From Sphingomonas mali NBRC 15500 (GTDB lineage: Bacteria; Pseudomonadota; Alphaproteobacteria; Sphingomonadales; Sphingomonadaceae): 64,000 nucleotides of DNA. The stretch is taken from assembly GCF_001598415.1 (NCBI RefSeq), contig NZ_BCYX01000002.1, forward strand, positions 310,001 to 374,000, written 5' to 3'. The notes beneath the pieces are model-generated. The model was not told the DNA's origin. It saw only the letters and a program-made list of their open reading frames with translations, and made no database searches. The translations under genes were made by a program, and so were the position numbers. Within the stretch, counting starts at the first letter, position 1; every line of letters begins with the position of its first letter. This document shows positions 26,975 through 35,526 of the stretch, one piece after another.

Positions 26975-28759
26975 ATGCGCCGCACCGCTTTCCTGCTGCT
27001 TGCCGCTACCGCGACGCTCGGCGCTTCAGTGCCGGCCGCGACGCCCGCCATATCCAAGGCGGTCAGCGCCAATGCGCAATTCGCGGCGCTGTCGAAACGC
27101 TATGTCGACAGCCTGGCGCGCTTCTCGCCGGTCAGCGGGACGCAACTCGGCGATCATCGCTTCGACGACAAGTTGTCCGACATCACCGCGCGCGGTCGCG
27201 GCAACCAGGTGGCGTTCGACCAGGCGATGCTGGGCAACATGGCCCGGATCGATTTCAAGGCGCTGAGCCGGGACAACCAGGTCGACTTCCTGCTGCTCAA
27301 GAATGCGCTCGATTACGAGCTTTGGGATATCCAAATGCTCAAGAGCTGGTCGTGGAACGCGCAGAATTACAACGATGCCGCGGCCGGCGCGCTCTACACG
27401 CTCGCCGCGCGCGACTTCGCGCCCTGGCCGAGGCGCCTCAAGGCGGCGACCGCGCGAATGGAGGCGCTCCCCGCCTTCCTGCTCGAAACCCGACGCCAGC
27501 TCGTCGCGGCGAAAGTGCCGCAAATCTATGCCAGCACGGTCGCGAAGCAGAATTCGGGAATCGTCGAGATCGCCGAGGGAATGCTTGCCCCGCACGCCAG
27601 CGAGCTTGCGCCCGCCGACAAGGCGCGGTTCGATGCCGCGCTGGGCAAATTGAAAGCCGCGGTGGCCGATCAACAGGTCTGGCTCGACAAAACGTTGGTG
27701 CCGGCGGCCAAGGGCGATTTTCGTCTGGGAGCAAAGCTTTACGACCAGAAGATGAAGTTCGCGCTGATGTCGACGATGACGCGGCCCGAGCTCAAGGCCA
27801 AGGCGACCATGGCCGCCGCGGCGATCCGCGCCGAGATGTATCGGCTGGCGCAACAGGTGCTCGAGGGCAAGGCGAACGCCCCCGCCCTCCCCGCCAGTCC
27901 ATCCGGCGACCAGCAGCAAAAGGCGATCGAAGCCGCGCTCGACCTGACCTATGCGCAGCGTCCGGCGCGCGACGGGGTCGAAGCTGCGGCCAAGGCGACC
28001 TTGGCCAGCGCGAGCGATTTCGTCCGCGCCCGGCAGCTGGTCACGATGCCGACCGCGCCGGTCAAGATCATCACCATGCCCAAGTTCCAGCAGGGCAATT
28101 CGGTCGCCTATTGCGACTCCCCCGGTCCGCTCGACAAAGGTCAGGATACGTTCTTCGCGATCTCGCCGATCCCGGACGATTGGAGCGACGCGCAGGCGAC
28201 CTCGTTCCTGCGCGAATATAACAGCTATATGATCCACGACCTCAGCATCCATGAGGCGATGCCGGGGCATTGGCTGCAGATCGATCACTCGAACCAGGAC
28301 AAATCGGTGCTGCGCGCGGTGCTGTCGTCGGGGCCGTTCGTCGAAGGCTGGGCCGTCTATGCCGAGGGGATGATGGCCGATCAGAATTATCTGAACGGCG
28401 ATCCCTTGTTCAAGCTGACCGTGCTCAAGATGCGTCTCAGGTCGATCACCAACACCCTGCTCGACATCGGTATCCAGACCGAAGGCATGACGCGCGACCA
28501 GGCGATGGAGCTGATGATGAAGGGCGCGTTTCAGCAAGAGCGCGAAGCCGCGGGCAAATGGGTCCGCGCGCAACTCTCCTCGACCCAGCTTCTCAGCTAT
28601 TTCTCGGGCTATGAGGAGCATATGGCGATGCGCGAGGAAGCCAGGCGCCGCTGGGGCGCGAAGTTCGACCTCAAGACCTATAACGACGCGGTCCTCGCCC
28701 ACGGCTCGCCGCCGGGGCGGTTCGTGCGGGAATTGGTGTTCAACCTGCCGATCGAGTGA
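26975..28759 (+). CDS. Exported DUF885 family protein (putative metallopeptidase)
   Basis: A 594-residue protein with signal peptide (MRRTAFLLLAATATLGASVPAA). It carries the DUF885 hallmark HEAMPGHWLQ, a thermolysin-like arrangement widely taken as a zinc site, preceded by ISPIPDDW and followed by EGWAVYAEGMM. Members are predicted periplasmic peptidases, abundant in sphingomonads; the substrate is not known. AGAGGGG precedes the ATG. Confidence 0.92.
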   Translation: MRRTAFLLLAATATLGASVPAATPAISKAVSANAQFAALSKRYVDSLARFSPVSGTQLGDHRFDDKLSDITARGRGNQVAFDQAMLGNMARIDFKALSRDNQVDFLLLKNALDYELWDIQMLKSWSWNAQNYNDAAAGALYTLAARDFAPWPRRLKAATARMEALPAFLLETRRQLVAAKVPQIYASTVAKQNSGIVEIAEGMLAPHASELAPADKARFDAALGKLKAAVADQQVWLDKTLVPAAKGDFRLGAKLYDQKMKFALMSTMTRPELKAKATMAAAAIRAEMYRLAQQVLEGKANAPALPASPSGDQQQKAIEAALDLTYAQRPARDGVEAAAKATLASASDFVRARQLVTMPTAPVKIITMPKFQQGNSVAYCDSPGPLDKGQDTFFAISPIPDDWSDAQATSFLREYNSYMIHDLSIHEAMPGHWLQIDHSNQDKSVLRAVLSSGPFVEGWAVYAEGMMADQNYLNGDPLFKLTVLKMRLRSITNTLLDIGIQTEGMTRDQAMELMMKGAFQQEREAAGKWVRAQLSSTQLLSYFSGYEEHMAMREEARRRWGAKFDLKTYNDAVLAHGSPPGRFVRELVFNLPIE

Positions 28760-29180
28760 AGGGACCAAAATTCGCGGAACAGATAGAACGGCCTCTTGCT
28801 ACATGGTCGAACAGGCGTAGGCGATCCGTCCGCGACCAGAACAGCTTGTAAATGTAGCCAAGGCGATTGGAGTCGCGATCGATCCGGCGCGTCGTTTCGA
28901 TCATGCCTTCAATCCATCCTGAATCGCGATGTTCCGCCTCGGACTTTTCTGCGCCCAGTATAGCGGTCCTGACCACTATTTCGTCGCGGCGCGATTCAGA
29001 GGTTGCCGCCCGCGCCTTGGCCGCCGCGTCCTGCCAGCACCAGACAGCGCTATCGAGCACCGCCGGGCGAAGGTTGGCGCTCAGGAAACTATGGCTGTCG
29101 TTCACCGCACCAGCAATGGCTGCACCCGCCGCGAGCAGTACCGCTACGCCGCCGCCCACCATCCACAACGACCTCCTCAT
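28740..29180 (-). CDS. Hypothetical exported protein
   Basis: A 146-residue protein with an N-terminal hydrophobic segment (WMVGGGVAVLLAAGAAIAGAV) that could be a signal peptide or anchor. The remainder is mostly hydrophilic and matches no family I know. GGGAG lies upstream of the ATG at suitable spacing. Its 3' end overlaps the convergent DUF885 gene by 20 bases. Real but unassigned, with moderate confidence. Confidence 0.55.
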   Translation of the reverse strand: MRRSLWMVGGGVAVLLAAGAAIAGAVNDSHSFLSANLRPAVLDSAVWCWQDAAAKARAATSESRRDEIVVRTAILGAEKSEAEHRDSGWIEGMIETTRRIDRDSNRLGYIYKLFWSRTDRLRLFDHVARGRSICSANFGPFTRSAG

Positions 29181-29266
29181 CGCCGCAACTCCCTCCCCTC
29201 ATGCGCTGAGCGCAACTTGTACAAAGCGACAGGGTCCGACAAGCTCGCGCGCAGCGGAGGGCGATC

Positions 29267-30019
29267 ATGGCGAGAAAGATTGACGGCGGCGATGCGCTCC
29301 AGCTCGGGCTGGTCCAGCTGCAGATGGCGATGGTCGCGAGCGGCGAGCGCGCGGTGATCGTGCTCGAGGGGCGCGATGCGGCGGGCAAGGACGGGACGAT
29401 CAAGGCGATCACCGAGCATCTGTCGGTGCGCAACACGCGCGTCGTGGCACTGCCCAAGCCGAGCGACCGCGAGCGCACGCAATGGTACTTCCAGCGCTAT
29501 GTCGCGCATTTGCCGGCGGCCGGCGAACTCGTGATCTTCAACCGCAGCTGGTACAATCGCGCGGGCGTCGAAGTGGTCAACGGCTTCTCGACGCCCGAGG
29601 AACAGGCGCAATTCCTGAAAGACGTGCCCGGGTTCGAGCGGATGCTGGTCGAGAGCGGCATCCGCCTGATCAAACTGTGGCTCGATATCTCGAAAGACGA
29701 ACAGGCGAAGCGCCTCGACGATCGCCGCACCGATCCGCTGAAGGCGCTCAAGACGTCTCCGCTGGATGCGGTCGCGCAGACGAAATGGGATGACTATACC
29801 GAGGCGCGCGACACGATGTTGGCGGCGACCCATACGGCGGTCGCGCCCTGGACCTGCGTCCGAGCGAACGGGAAGAAGAAGGCGCACAAGGCGGTGATCC
29901 GGCATTTGTTGCGGGCGCTTGGGACGGCGGAGGCGGAGAAGGATGTCGGCGCACCGGACGCGAAGGTGCTGTTCGTCTATGAAGAGGCGGCGGTGAGAGA
30001 CGGACGGCTTGAAAGGTGA
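29267..30019 (+). CDS. ppk2: Polyphosphate kinase 2 family protein
   Basis: A 250-residue PPK2 enzyme. Walker A GRDAAGKDGT (35-44), the lid-related RTQWYFQRYVAHLPAAGE and FNRSWYNRAGVE (91-102) are intact. PPK2 uses polyphosphate to phosphorylate nucleoside mono- or diphosphates or the reverse. At one domain it belongs to the short class, but class I or III cannot be told by eye. TTG start of the next gene lies inside its last codons. Confidence 0.93.
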   Translation: MARKIDGGDALQLGLVQLQMAMVASGERAVIVLEGRDAAGKDGTIKAITEHLSVRNTRVVALPKPSDRERTQWYFQRYVAHLPAAGELVIFNRSWYNRAGVEVVNGFSTPEEQAQFLKDVPGFERMLVESGIRLIKLWLDISKDEQAKRLDDRRTDPLKALKTSPLDAVAQTKWDDYTEARDTMLAATHTAVAPWTCVRANGKKKAHKAVIRHLLRALGTAEAEKDVGAPDAKVLFVYEEAAVRDGRLER

Positions 30020-30452
30020 TGCTATCCAGTCGGCGTCTTTGTGGTGTTTGCCATTGCTCGCTGCACTTGGTGGCTGCGAAGGACGACATCCACCACAACC
30101 ATCAACTCAGCCAGGCATGATCGTAGGCACCTACGCGAAGGACTGCCCAACAGCGCCGTCCGCCTGGCGAAGATCCGGCAAGCTAGCCGACCCAATAATG
30201 ATGAACGTTATCAGGGTGGATACAGCGGGCAACGCCAGCTGGAACGGAAGCCCCGCTACGATCGAGATTCTTCGCGGCTATCTGCACGAAGTCGACGCCG
30301 CGCCCGCCAGCAAACTCATATTCATTGCGAAGGGCGACGCGCAATGCCGCGACGTGCAGGCAATTCGACGTATAATGTCGAAGTCCGCGACCTGCCGCGG
30401 CCAGGGCGAATGTGCTGAGGGTGAGAAGAACCTGCCTCCGCCAGTATTCTGA
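30009..30452 (+). CDS. Lipoprotein with ExbD/TolR-like C-terminal domain
   Basis: A 147-residue protein with a lipobox (LLAALGGC, Cys23). Residues ~68-125 (VDTAGNASWNGSPATIEILRG, LIFIAKGDAQCRDVQAIRRIM) match the periplasmic fold of ExbD/TolR, but the membrane helix of a TonB-system protein is replaced by a lipoprotein anchor. The TTG start overlaps the end of ppk2. Function unknown; the ExbD reading rests on pattern similarity. Confidence 0.65.
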   Translation: MKGDAIQSASLWCLPLLAALGGCEGRHPPQPSTQPGMIVGTYAKDCPTAPSAWRRSGKLADPIMMNVIRVDTAGNASWNGSPATIEILRGYLHEVDAAPASKLIFIAKGDAQCRDVQAIRRIMSKSATCRGQGECAEGEKNLPPPVF

Positions 30453-30509
30453 GGGCACATGCGCAGCGGACCTGCTCGGCAAGCAGACAGGAAGCGTCGC
30501 ATTCCCGCG

Positions 30510-30998
30510 TCAACCGGCTAGGTCAGACCAAAATCGGATGTGGCGATAGGCGGAATCTTCCAGCGACGACCAGCTGCCGAATTCGTTCCGGAAGTAGTGC
30601 TCAAGATTCGCCCCGTAGTGAATGATATCGGTCTGATAGATCGAGAAAACCGGGTTCCCCGGTTCATTCGGTTCTGCGGGAAGATAGCGATGCGAGACGA
30701 GCGGGATCAGCTTGGGCGCTTTGCCAACCTCGACCGTTGCGATCTCCCGGCGCTCCTCTTCCACCTCCGAACGCGATCCCCATTCGGATAACCAGAAGCC
30801 ATTCTGCTCTATGTCGAAAAGGATGCCTTCGAGCGGCCAAGCAAGCATCTCTCGAATTTTCTCGTGATCGATTCGCCAATCGTAACCCTCGGCCGGACGC
30901 CGATCACGCAACAGATCGACGAGATCGGACGGAAAGATCAGATCAAATTCTTCCTGGGCGCGGTCGAGCTCCTCTCTCGAATATCCCGCCGTCCACAC
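30510..30998 (-). CDS. SMI1/KNR4 (SUKH) superfamily protein
   Basis: A 162-residue protein with the SUKH pattern: an N-terminal FPSDLVDLLRDRR helix and the later LIPLVSHRYLPAEP and VFSIYQTDIIHYGANLEHYFRNEF strands. SUKH proteins are often immunity proteins against polymorphic toxins, but many are solitary. No toxin gene is visible nearby. The gene begins one base after the nadA stop and looks cotranscribed with it. Confidence 0.75.
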   Translation of the reverse strand: MWTAGYSREELDRAQEEFDLIFPSDLVDLLRDRRPAEGYDWRIDHEKIREMLAWPLEGILFDIEQNGFWLSEWGSRSEVEEERREIATVEVGKAPKLIPLVSHRYLPAEPNEPGNPVFSIYQTDIIHYGANLEHYFRNEFGSWSSLEDSAYRHIRFWSDLAG

Positions 30999-30999
30999 A

Positions 31000-31998
31000 T
31001 CAATCCCCCGTCACCTTCGCCGGCCCGAGATCGCCCATCCCGACCGTCGCCGAGGCCATGCTGAGCATCGCGTCGAGGCTCTTCTTGGCCTTGAGGCGCA
31101 GCTCTTCGTCCATCTCGATCCGCGGCTCGAGGTCGCGGAGCGCGACGTAGAGTTTCTCCATCGTATTGAGCGCCATGTAGGGGCAGATGTTGCAATTGCA
31201 GTTCCCGTCCGCGCCGGGCGCGCCGATGAAGGTTTTGTTCGGCAGCGCCTTTTCCATCTGGTGAATGATATGCGGCTCGGTCGCGACGATCAGCGTGTCG
31301 CCTTCGAATTCCTGCGCATATTTCAGGATGCCGCTGGTCGAGCCGACATAATCGGCATGATCGAGGATCACCGCCGGGCATTCGGGGTGCGCCGCGACCG
31401 GGGCGCCAGGATGCTGTGCCTTGAGCTTGAGCAACTCAGTCTCGCTGAACGCCTCATGCACGATGCACACGCCCGGCCAGACGATCAGGTCGCGACCGGT
31501 CTTGCGCGCGAGATAGCCGCCCAGGTTGCGGTCGGGGCCGAAGATGATCTTCTGGTCCTTGGGGATCTGGCTGAGGATCTTTTCCGCCGACGAGCTGGTG
31601 ACGATAACGTCGCTGAGCGCCTTCACCGCCGCCGAGCAATTGATATAGGTCAGCGCGATCGCGTCGGGATGCTGCGCGCGGAACGCCGCAAATTGTTCGG
31701 GCGGACAGCTGTCCTCCAGGCTGCACCCGGCATTCATGTCGGGCAGCACGACGATCTTTTCGGGCGACAGGATCTTCGCCGTCTCGGCCATGAAGCGCAC
31801 GCCGCAAAAGGCGATGACGTCGGCGTCGGTCGCCTGTGCCTTGCGGCTCAGGTCGAGGCTGTCGCCGACGAAATCGGCGATGTCTTGGATTTCGGGCTTT
31901 TGGTAATAATGCGCCAGAATGACGGCGTTGCGCTCCTTGCGCAGCCGATTGATCTCGGCGCGCAAATCGAGGCCCGTGAGGTTGGTGCGCTGTTCCAT
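31000..31998 (-). CDS. nadA: Quinolinate synthase A
   Basis: A ~332-residue enzyme that condenses iminoaspartate with dihydroxyacetone phosphate to quinolinate using an oxygen-sensitive [4Fe-4S] cluster. Cysteine motifs are visible in MNAGCSLEDSCPP, WPGVCIVHEAF and CNCNICPYMALN. I chose the ATG at 31998, which has GGCGGAG upstream, over the TTG at 32013. Likely downstream of the membrane-protein pair at 32050-33596. Confidence 0.95.
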   Translation of the reverse strand: MEQRTNLTGLDLRAEINRLRKERNAVILAHYYQKPEIQDIADFVGDSLDLSRKAQATDADVIAFCGVRFMAETAKILSPEKIVVLPDMNAGCSLEDSCPPEQFAAFRAQHPDAIALTYINCSAAVKALSDVIVTSSSAEKILSQIPKDQKIIFGPDRNLGGYLARKTGRDLIVWPGVCIVHEAFSETELLKLKAQHPGAPVAAHPECPAVILDHADYVGSTSGILKYAQEFEGDTLIVATEPHIIHQMEKALPNKTFIGAPGADGNCNCNICPYMALNTMEKLYVALRDLEPRIEMDEELRLKAKKSLDAMLSMASATVGMGDLGPAKVTGD

Positions 31999-32049
31999 GA
32001 TGTGCTCCGCCAAGTGTCGGCGCCCACATGGCCCCGCGCGGGGGGCGGA

Positions 32050-32769
32050 TCAACCCATCAGGTAATGTGTCAGGCTCAGCATTGGCGGCGAAAAGGCGAT
32101 CGGGCGCATCAACGCCACCGATAAGGTGATCGCGCCGAATCCCCAGAAATAGGCCGGGTGAACCTTGCCGCGCGTGCGCAGGTCATAGATCATCGCCACC
32201 GCGACATAGACCAGCACCACTGCCCAGATGCCCCACAGGATCCACGTGCCCATCAACGGCAGCGGCAACAGGCGGCCAACGCCGGGCGTCATCACCTGGA
32301 TCGCTCCGCACAGCATGAGCCGGCGATGCCAATCGGTCCTGCCGCGCATCGCGACGCCCGCCAGGGTCAGTCCGGCGAAGGTCAGCACGGTCAGCCAGTC
32401 CATGATCAGGAAGACGTTGGGCTCGAAGAACGGCGGAATGCGGTGGTGGATCGCCGTCAGCGTATTCACGCTGAGCCCTACCAGCACCATCCAGCCGACA
32501 TAGAATGCGGCAATGCGGCCGAGCCGGCGGTGGCGCATCGTTTCCCCGCGCCAGATCAGGAAGTTCTGTGTCAGGTAGATGCCGATCCAGCCCATGAAGG
32601 TCACGCCATGGACATGCACCCACCATGGCGACGCGAAAGTCGAGCGGCCCATGGCGAGCTGGAGCGAAAAGCCGCTGACAACGGTCGCCGCAATCACCAG
32701 CGCCATGACGAAGAAGAACAGCCGCTCCCGCACCAAGGGATGCATCTGGGTATCCGCTGCAGTCGCCAT
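32050..32769 (-). CDS. Multi-pass His-rich membrane protein, paralogue 2
   Basis: A 239-residue protein with about seven hydrophobic helices. It shares with its neighbour the landmarks GFSLQLAMGRSTF, WWVHVHGVTFMGW, HRRLGRIAAFYVGW, RTDWHRRLMLCG and GVGRLLPLPL. Conserved His residues at helix ends could bind haem or metal, as in b561-like and DUF2306-like proteins, but this is inference. Unknown function. Confidence 0.8.
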   Translation of the reverse strand: MATAADTQMHPLVRERLFFFVMALVIAATVVSGFSLQLAMGRSTFASPWWVHVHGVTFMGWIGIYLTQNFLIWRGETMRHRRLGRIAAFYVGWMVLVGLSVNTLTAIHHRIPPFFEPNVFLIMDWLTVLTFAGLTLAGVAMRGRTDWHRRLMLCGAIQVMTPGVGRLLPLPLMGTWILWGIWAVVLVYVAVAMIYDLRTRGKVHPAYFWGFGAITLSVALMRPIAFSPPMLSLTHYLMG

Positions 32770-32819
32770 GATCTTCCCCTCCCGGATTTCCGCCTCGAAT
32801 GCTTCTCAAACTCCGGCGG

Positions 32820-33596
32820 TCAGCCGCCGGGCAGTGGCGGATAGGCGAAGGGCGGCAATGCCGCGCCCGGGGAGCCTGCGGTGATCCATGCGTGCAGCTC
32901 GCCGGCGATCGGCGACGAGCCGAGCAGATCGACCGCGATCCGCACGACCACGAGCGCGCCGATTCCCCACAACCACGCGCGATGCAGCTCGCCGGTGCGC
33001 CGCCAATCCACGGCGGCGGCGACCAGCGGGATGAACAGGATCGATGCGGTTTCGACGAGCGGCGCATGCGGCATGACCAGCGGCATCGGCAGGATGCGGC
33101 CGAAGCCCGGCCCCATCAGGCCCGCCATCGCGCAGAATTGCAATCTCTTGTGCCAGTCGGTCCGCCGCCGCAGCATGATCGCGGTGGTGGCCATGCCCGC
33201 AAAGGCATAGACCGTCATCGGCGCCATCACGGTGAAATAGGCCGGCGTGAAGAACGGCGCGGTGTGACCCCGGCGCAGCGACAGATACACGACCATCGTC
33301 CCGACCACGACCATCAGCGGAATCCACGCCGCCGCGATCCATCCCAACCGCTTGTGCAGGGCGATATTGCCGCTCGTCGCGAGCAATGTCTGGGTCAAAT
33401 AGAGCATGGCCCAGCCGAAAAAGGTCAGCGCATGGGCATGCACGTAGAGCGGGGCGCCGAAGCTGGACCGGCCGGCGGCAAGCTGCATCGAGAAGCCGGT
33501 GACAAGCACCAACACCATCGCAATGCCACCCCATAAGAACACGCGATCCTCTCGAGCGAAGACAGTTCCGGACCCCGGTGGTGCCACAGTTGCCAT
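32820..33596 (-). CDS. Multi-pass His-rich membrane protein, paralogue 1
   Basis: A 258-residue protein with about seven hydrophobic helices, clearly homologous to the next gene: GFSMQLAAGRSSF, YVHAHALTFFGW, HKRLGWIAAAWI, RTDWHKRLQFCA, GFGRILPMPLV. The pair lies head to tail with a 50-base gap. Function unknown. The 102-base AT-rich stretch upstream (33597-33698) probably carries the promoter. Confidence 0.8.
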   Translation of the reverse strand: MATVAPPGSGTVFAREDRVFLWGGIAMVLVLVTGFSMQLAAGRSSFGAPLYVHAHALTFFGWAMLYLTQTLLATSGNIALHKRLGWIAAAWIPLMVVVGTMVVYLSLRRGHTAPFFTPAYFTVMAPMTVYAFAGMATTAIMLRRRTDWHKRLQFCAMAGLMGPGFGRILPMPLVMPHAPLVETASILFIPLVAAAVDWRRTGELHRAWLWGIGALVVVRIAVDLLGSSPIAGELHAWITAGSPGAALPPFAYPPLPGG

Positions 33597-33698
33597 TTTA
33601 ATCGTCCCCCGACGTAAATCAGCAAGGGGACAATAACCGTTTCGACGCGATTCGCAAATAACTCAAATAAATCTACTAAATGCGCAAATAAGCATCTT

Positions 33699-34415
33699 TT
33701 ATCTTTGGTTATACTTCACGCCATCGAGCGGCTTCGACATGTCCCAGATCTCGTCGTTCTGCCCTTCGCCGGCGAACCGCACGCGTACCGTTGCGTCGAT
33801 CCCGGCGGCCTTGAGCGGCAGCGCGAAGCTCTGTTCGACCGCGCGCCTGGTGGCGTCGCGCGCCAGCTTCATCGGCTCGGGTTGGAGCGCCTGGCTGGTC
33901 AGCTCCTTCTGCGCCGCTCCGCGGTTGGCGTCATCGAGCTGGGTACCGACATCGGTGAAGGTGCCGAGCACGCCATTGTGGCCATAGCTCTTGATCGCGT
34001 TGATGTTGATGCGCGGCGCCGACGGCATCGGTTGCGGCAGCGTCACGCCCAGCGTCTTGCTCTTGGCGTCCCACACCACATCGCGCTGGCGCAATTTGCT
34101 GAGATCGACCTCGTAATCGACCGCGCCCGGCATGATCAGCGTACGCTCGGTCGACAGGCCGAAGCGCGACTGGGTCGAGGTGACGACCGCGACATAGCTC
34201 GCCTGGAACGCCGAGAGCTTGTTCTGCTCGCGCAGCCCCTGGATGCTGCCGGTGGCGATGGTGACGGGATCGGGATCGACCCGCGCCTTGATATACGATT
34301 GCACGACCCACAATCCGCCCGCGAAGAACAAGGCGATCAGCGCCAGCGCGCCACCGAACTTGATCAGGAAGCGGGTCGCCGTGCCGTCGCGCGTATGCTT
34401 CACGCTTTCCGCCAT
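33699..34415 (-). CDS. DUF4230 family membrane-anchored protein
   Basis: A 238-residue protein with one N-terminal membrane helix (about 16-45) and an extracytoplasmic DUF4230 domain (SIQGLREQNKLSAFQASYVAVVTS, ERTLIMPGAVDYEVDLSKL). The family's function is unknown. Its ATG overlaps the end of the MBL-fold gene, so the two are cotranscribed. Confidence 0.88.
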   Translation of the reverse strand: MAESVKHTRDGTATRFLIKFGGALALIALFFAGGLWVVQSYIKARVDPDPVTIATGSIQGLREQNKLSAFQASYVAVVTSTQSRFGLSTERTLIMPGAVDYEVDLSKLRQRDVVWDAKSKTLGVTLPQPMPSAPRININAIKSYGHNGVLGTFTDVGTQLDDANRGAAQKELTSQALQPEPMKLARDATRRAVEQSFALPLKAAGIDATVRVRFAGEGQNDEIWDMSKPLDGVKYNQR

Positions 34416-35254
34416 ATGTCCCCCTCTTCGATCACGATGTGGCGGTCGCGCAGATCGTACAAATGGGCCAGGACCGACCGTTCGGCGGCCGGAAACAGGC
34501 GCGGATCGATGCCGACATACATTTTCGCCACCATCGCCGGGATCGTCCGGGGCTCGGCGTCGAGCAAGCGTAATATCTGCCCCTCGCGTTGCTTGCGGTG
34601 ACCGATCAGCCCGCGCACCAGGCGCTGCGGCTTGTCGACCGGATCGCCATGCGCCGGATAATAGATGCGATCGTCGCGCGCCTGCAGCTTCATGAGGCTG
34701 TCCATATAGGCCGCCATATCGCCATCGGGCGGCGAGACGATGGTGGTCGACCAGCCCATCACGTGATCGCCGGTGAACAGTGCCTTGGTCTCAGGAAGCG
34801 CGAAGGCGAGATGGTTCGAGGTGTGCCCCGGCGTTGCGATCGCGGTTAGCGTCCAGTCGCTGCCCGACACGCTCTCACCTTCCGCCATCACCGCGTCGGG
34901 TGCGTAATTCATGTCGAAACTGGCATCGGCACGCGGACCGAGATCCTCGATCGCCAGCGGCGCGCAGCCGACGATCGGGGCCCCGGTCCGCGCCTTCAGC
35001 GGCACCGCGCCGGGACTGTGATCGCGATGCGTATGGGTAATGACGATGGCGGTGACCGGCCGGCCGCCGATCGCGCGGACCAGCGCATCGATATGCCGGG
35101 GATCGTCGGGGCCTGGATCGATCACCGCGAGATCGGCGGTGCCGACCAGGTGAGTCTGGGTGCCGGTATGCGTAAAATGGGACGGGTTGTCCGCGAGAAC
35201 CCGCGTCACCAGCGGTTCGAGGACCTGCGGTACGCCGGGCTTCTGCTCATCCAT
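34400..35254 (-). CDS. MBL-fold metallo-hydrolase (LACTB2-like)
   Basis: A 284-residue metallo-beta-lactamase-fold hydrolase. The zinc motif ITHTHRDHSPGA (HxHxDH) is intact, followed by GHTSNHLAF, FTGDHVMGW and a late YPAHGDPV. A C-terminal winged-helix-like stretch (LLDAEPRTIPAMVAKMY...LAHLYDLRDRH) is typical of LACTB2-like proteins. It may hydrolyse esters, thioesters or RNA. I start at the ATG at 35254; upstream sequence is a repeat. Confidence 0.9.
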   Translation of the reverse strand: MDEQKPGVPQVLEPLVTRVLADNPSHFTHTGTQTHLVGTADLAVIDPGPDDPRHIDALVRAIGGRPVTAIVITHTHRDHSPGAVPLKARTGAPIVGCAPLAIEDLGPRADASFDMNYAPDAVMAEGESVSGSDWTLTAIATPGHTSNHLAFALPETKALFTGDHVMGWSTTIVSPPDGDMAAYMDSLMKLQARDDRIYYPAHGDPVDKPQRLVRGLIGHRKQREGQILRLLDAEPRTIPAMVAKMYVGIDPRLFPAAERSVLAHLYDLRDRHIVIEEGDIWRKA

Positions 35255-35377
35255 GCCTGTCGAGATGGCGGCTCGCGCAAGGCTTGGCAAGGCTGAGGGT
35301 TTGTATTCACTAGCGGTCAGATGGTTGGTTGGGCGGCGGTGGTGCTGTGCGCCGACAACGCGACCTAACCTGCGCGC

Positions 35378-35519
35378 CCCTCTCCCGCTTGCGGGAGAGG
35401 GAGGGGCCCGCCGCGAAAGCGGTGGGAGGGTGAGGGTCTTCTTCCTTTTTCTATCTCGGCATACGCCTGGAAGAAGAAAGAAGACCCTCACCCAACCTCT
35501 CCCGCTTGCGGGAGAGGGC
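35378..35519. repeat. Inverted repeat with two CCTCTCCCGCTTGCGGGAGAGG hairpins
   Basis: The self-complementary unit CTCTCCCGCTTGCGGGAGAG occurs at 35380-35399 and 35497-35516, flanking an inner inverted pair (GGGTGAGGGTCTTCTT and AAGAAGACCCTCACCC). The whole ~140 bp forms one long hairpin. It is a dispersed sphingomonad-type repeat; a degenerate half-copy is near 52446-52462. Confidence 0.75.
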
Positions 35520-35526
35520 AAAGCAA

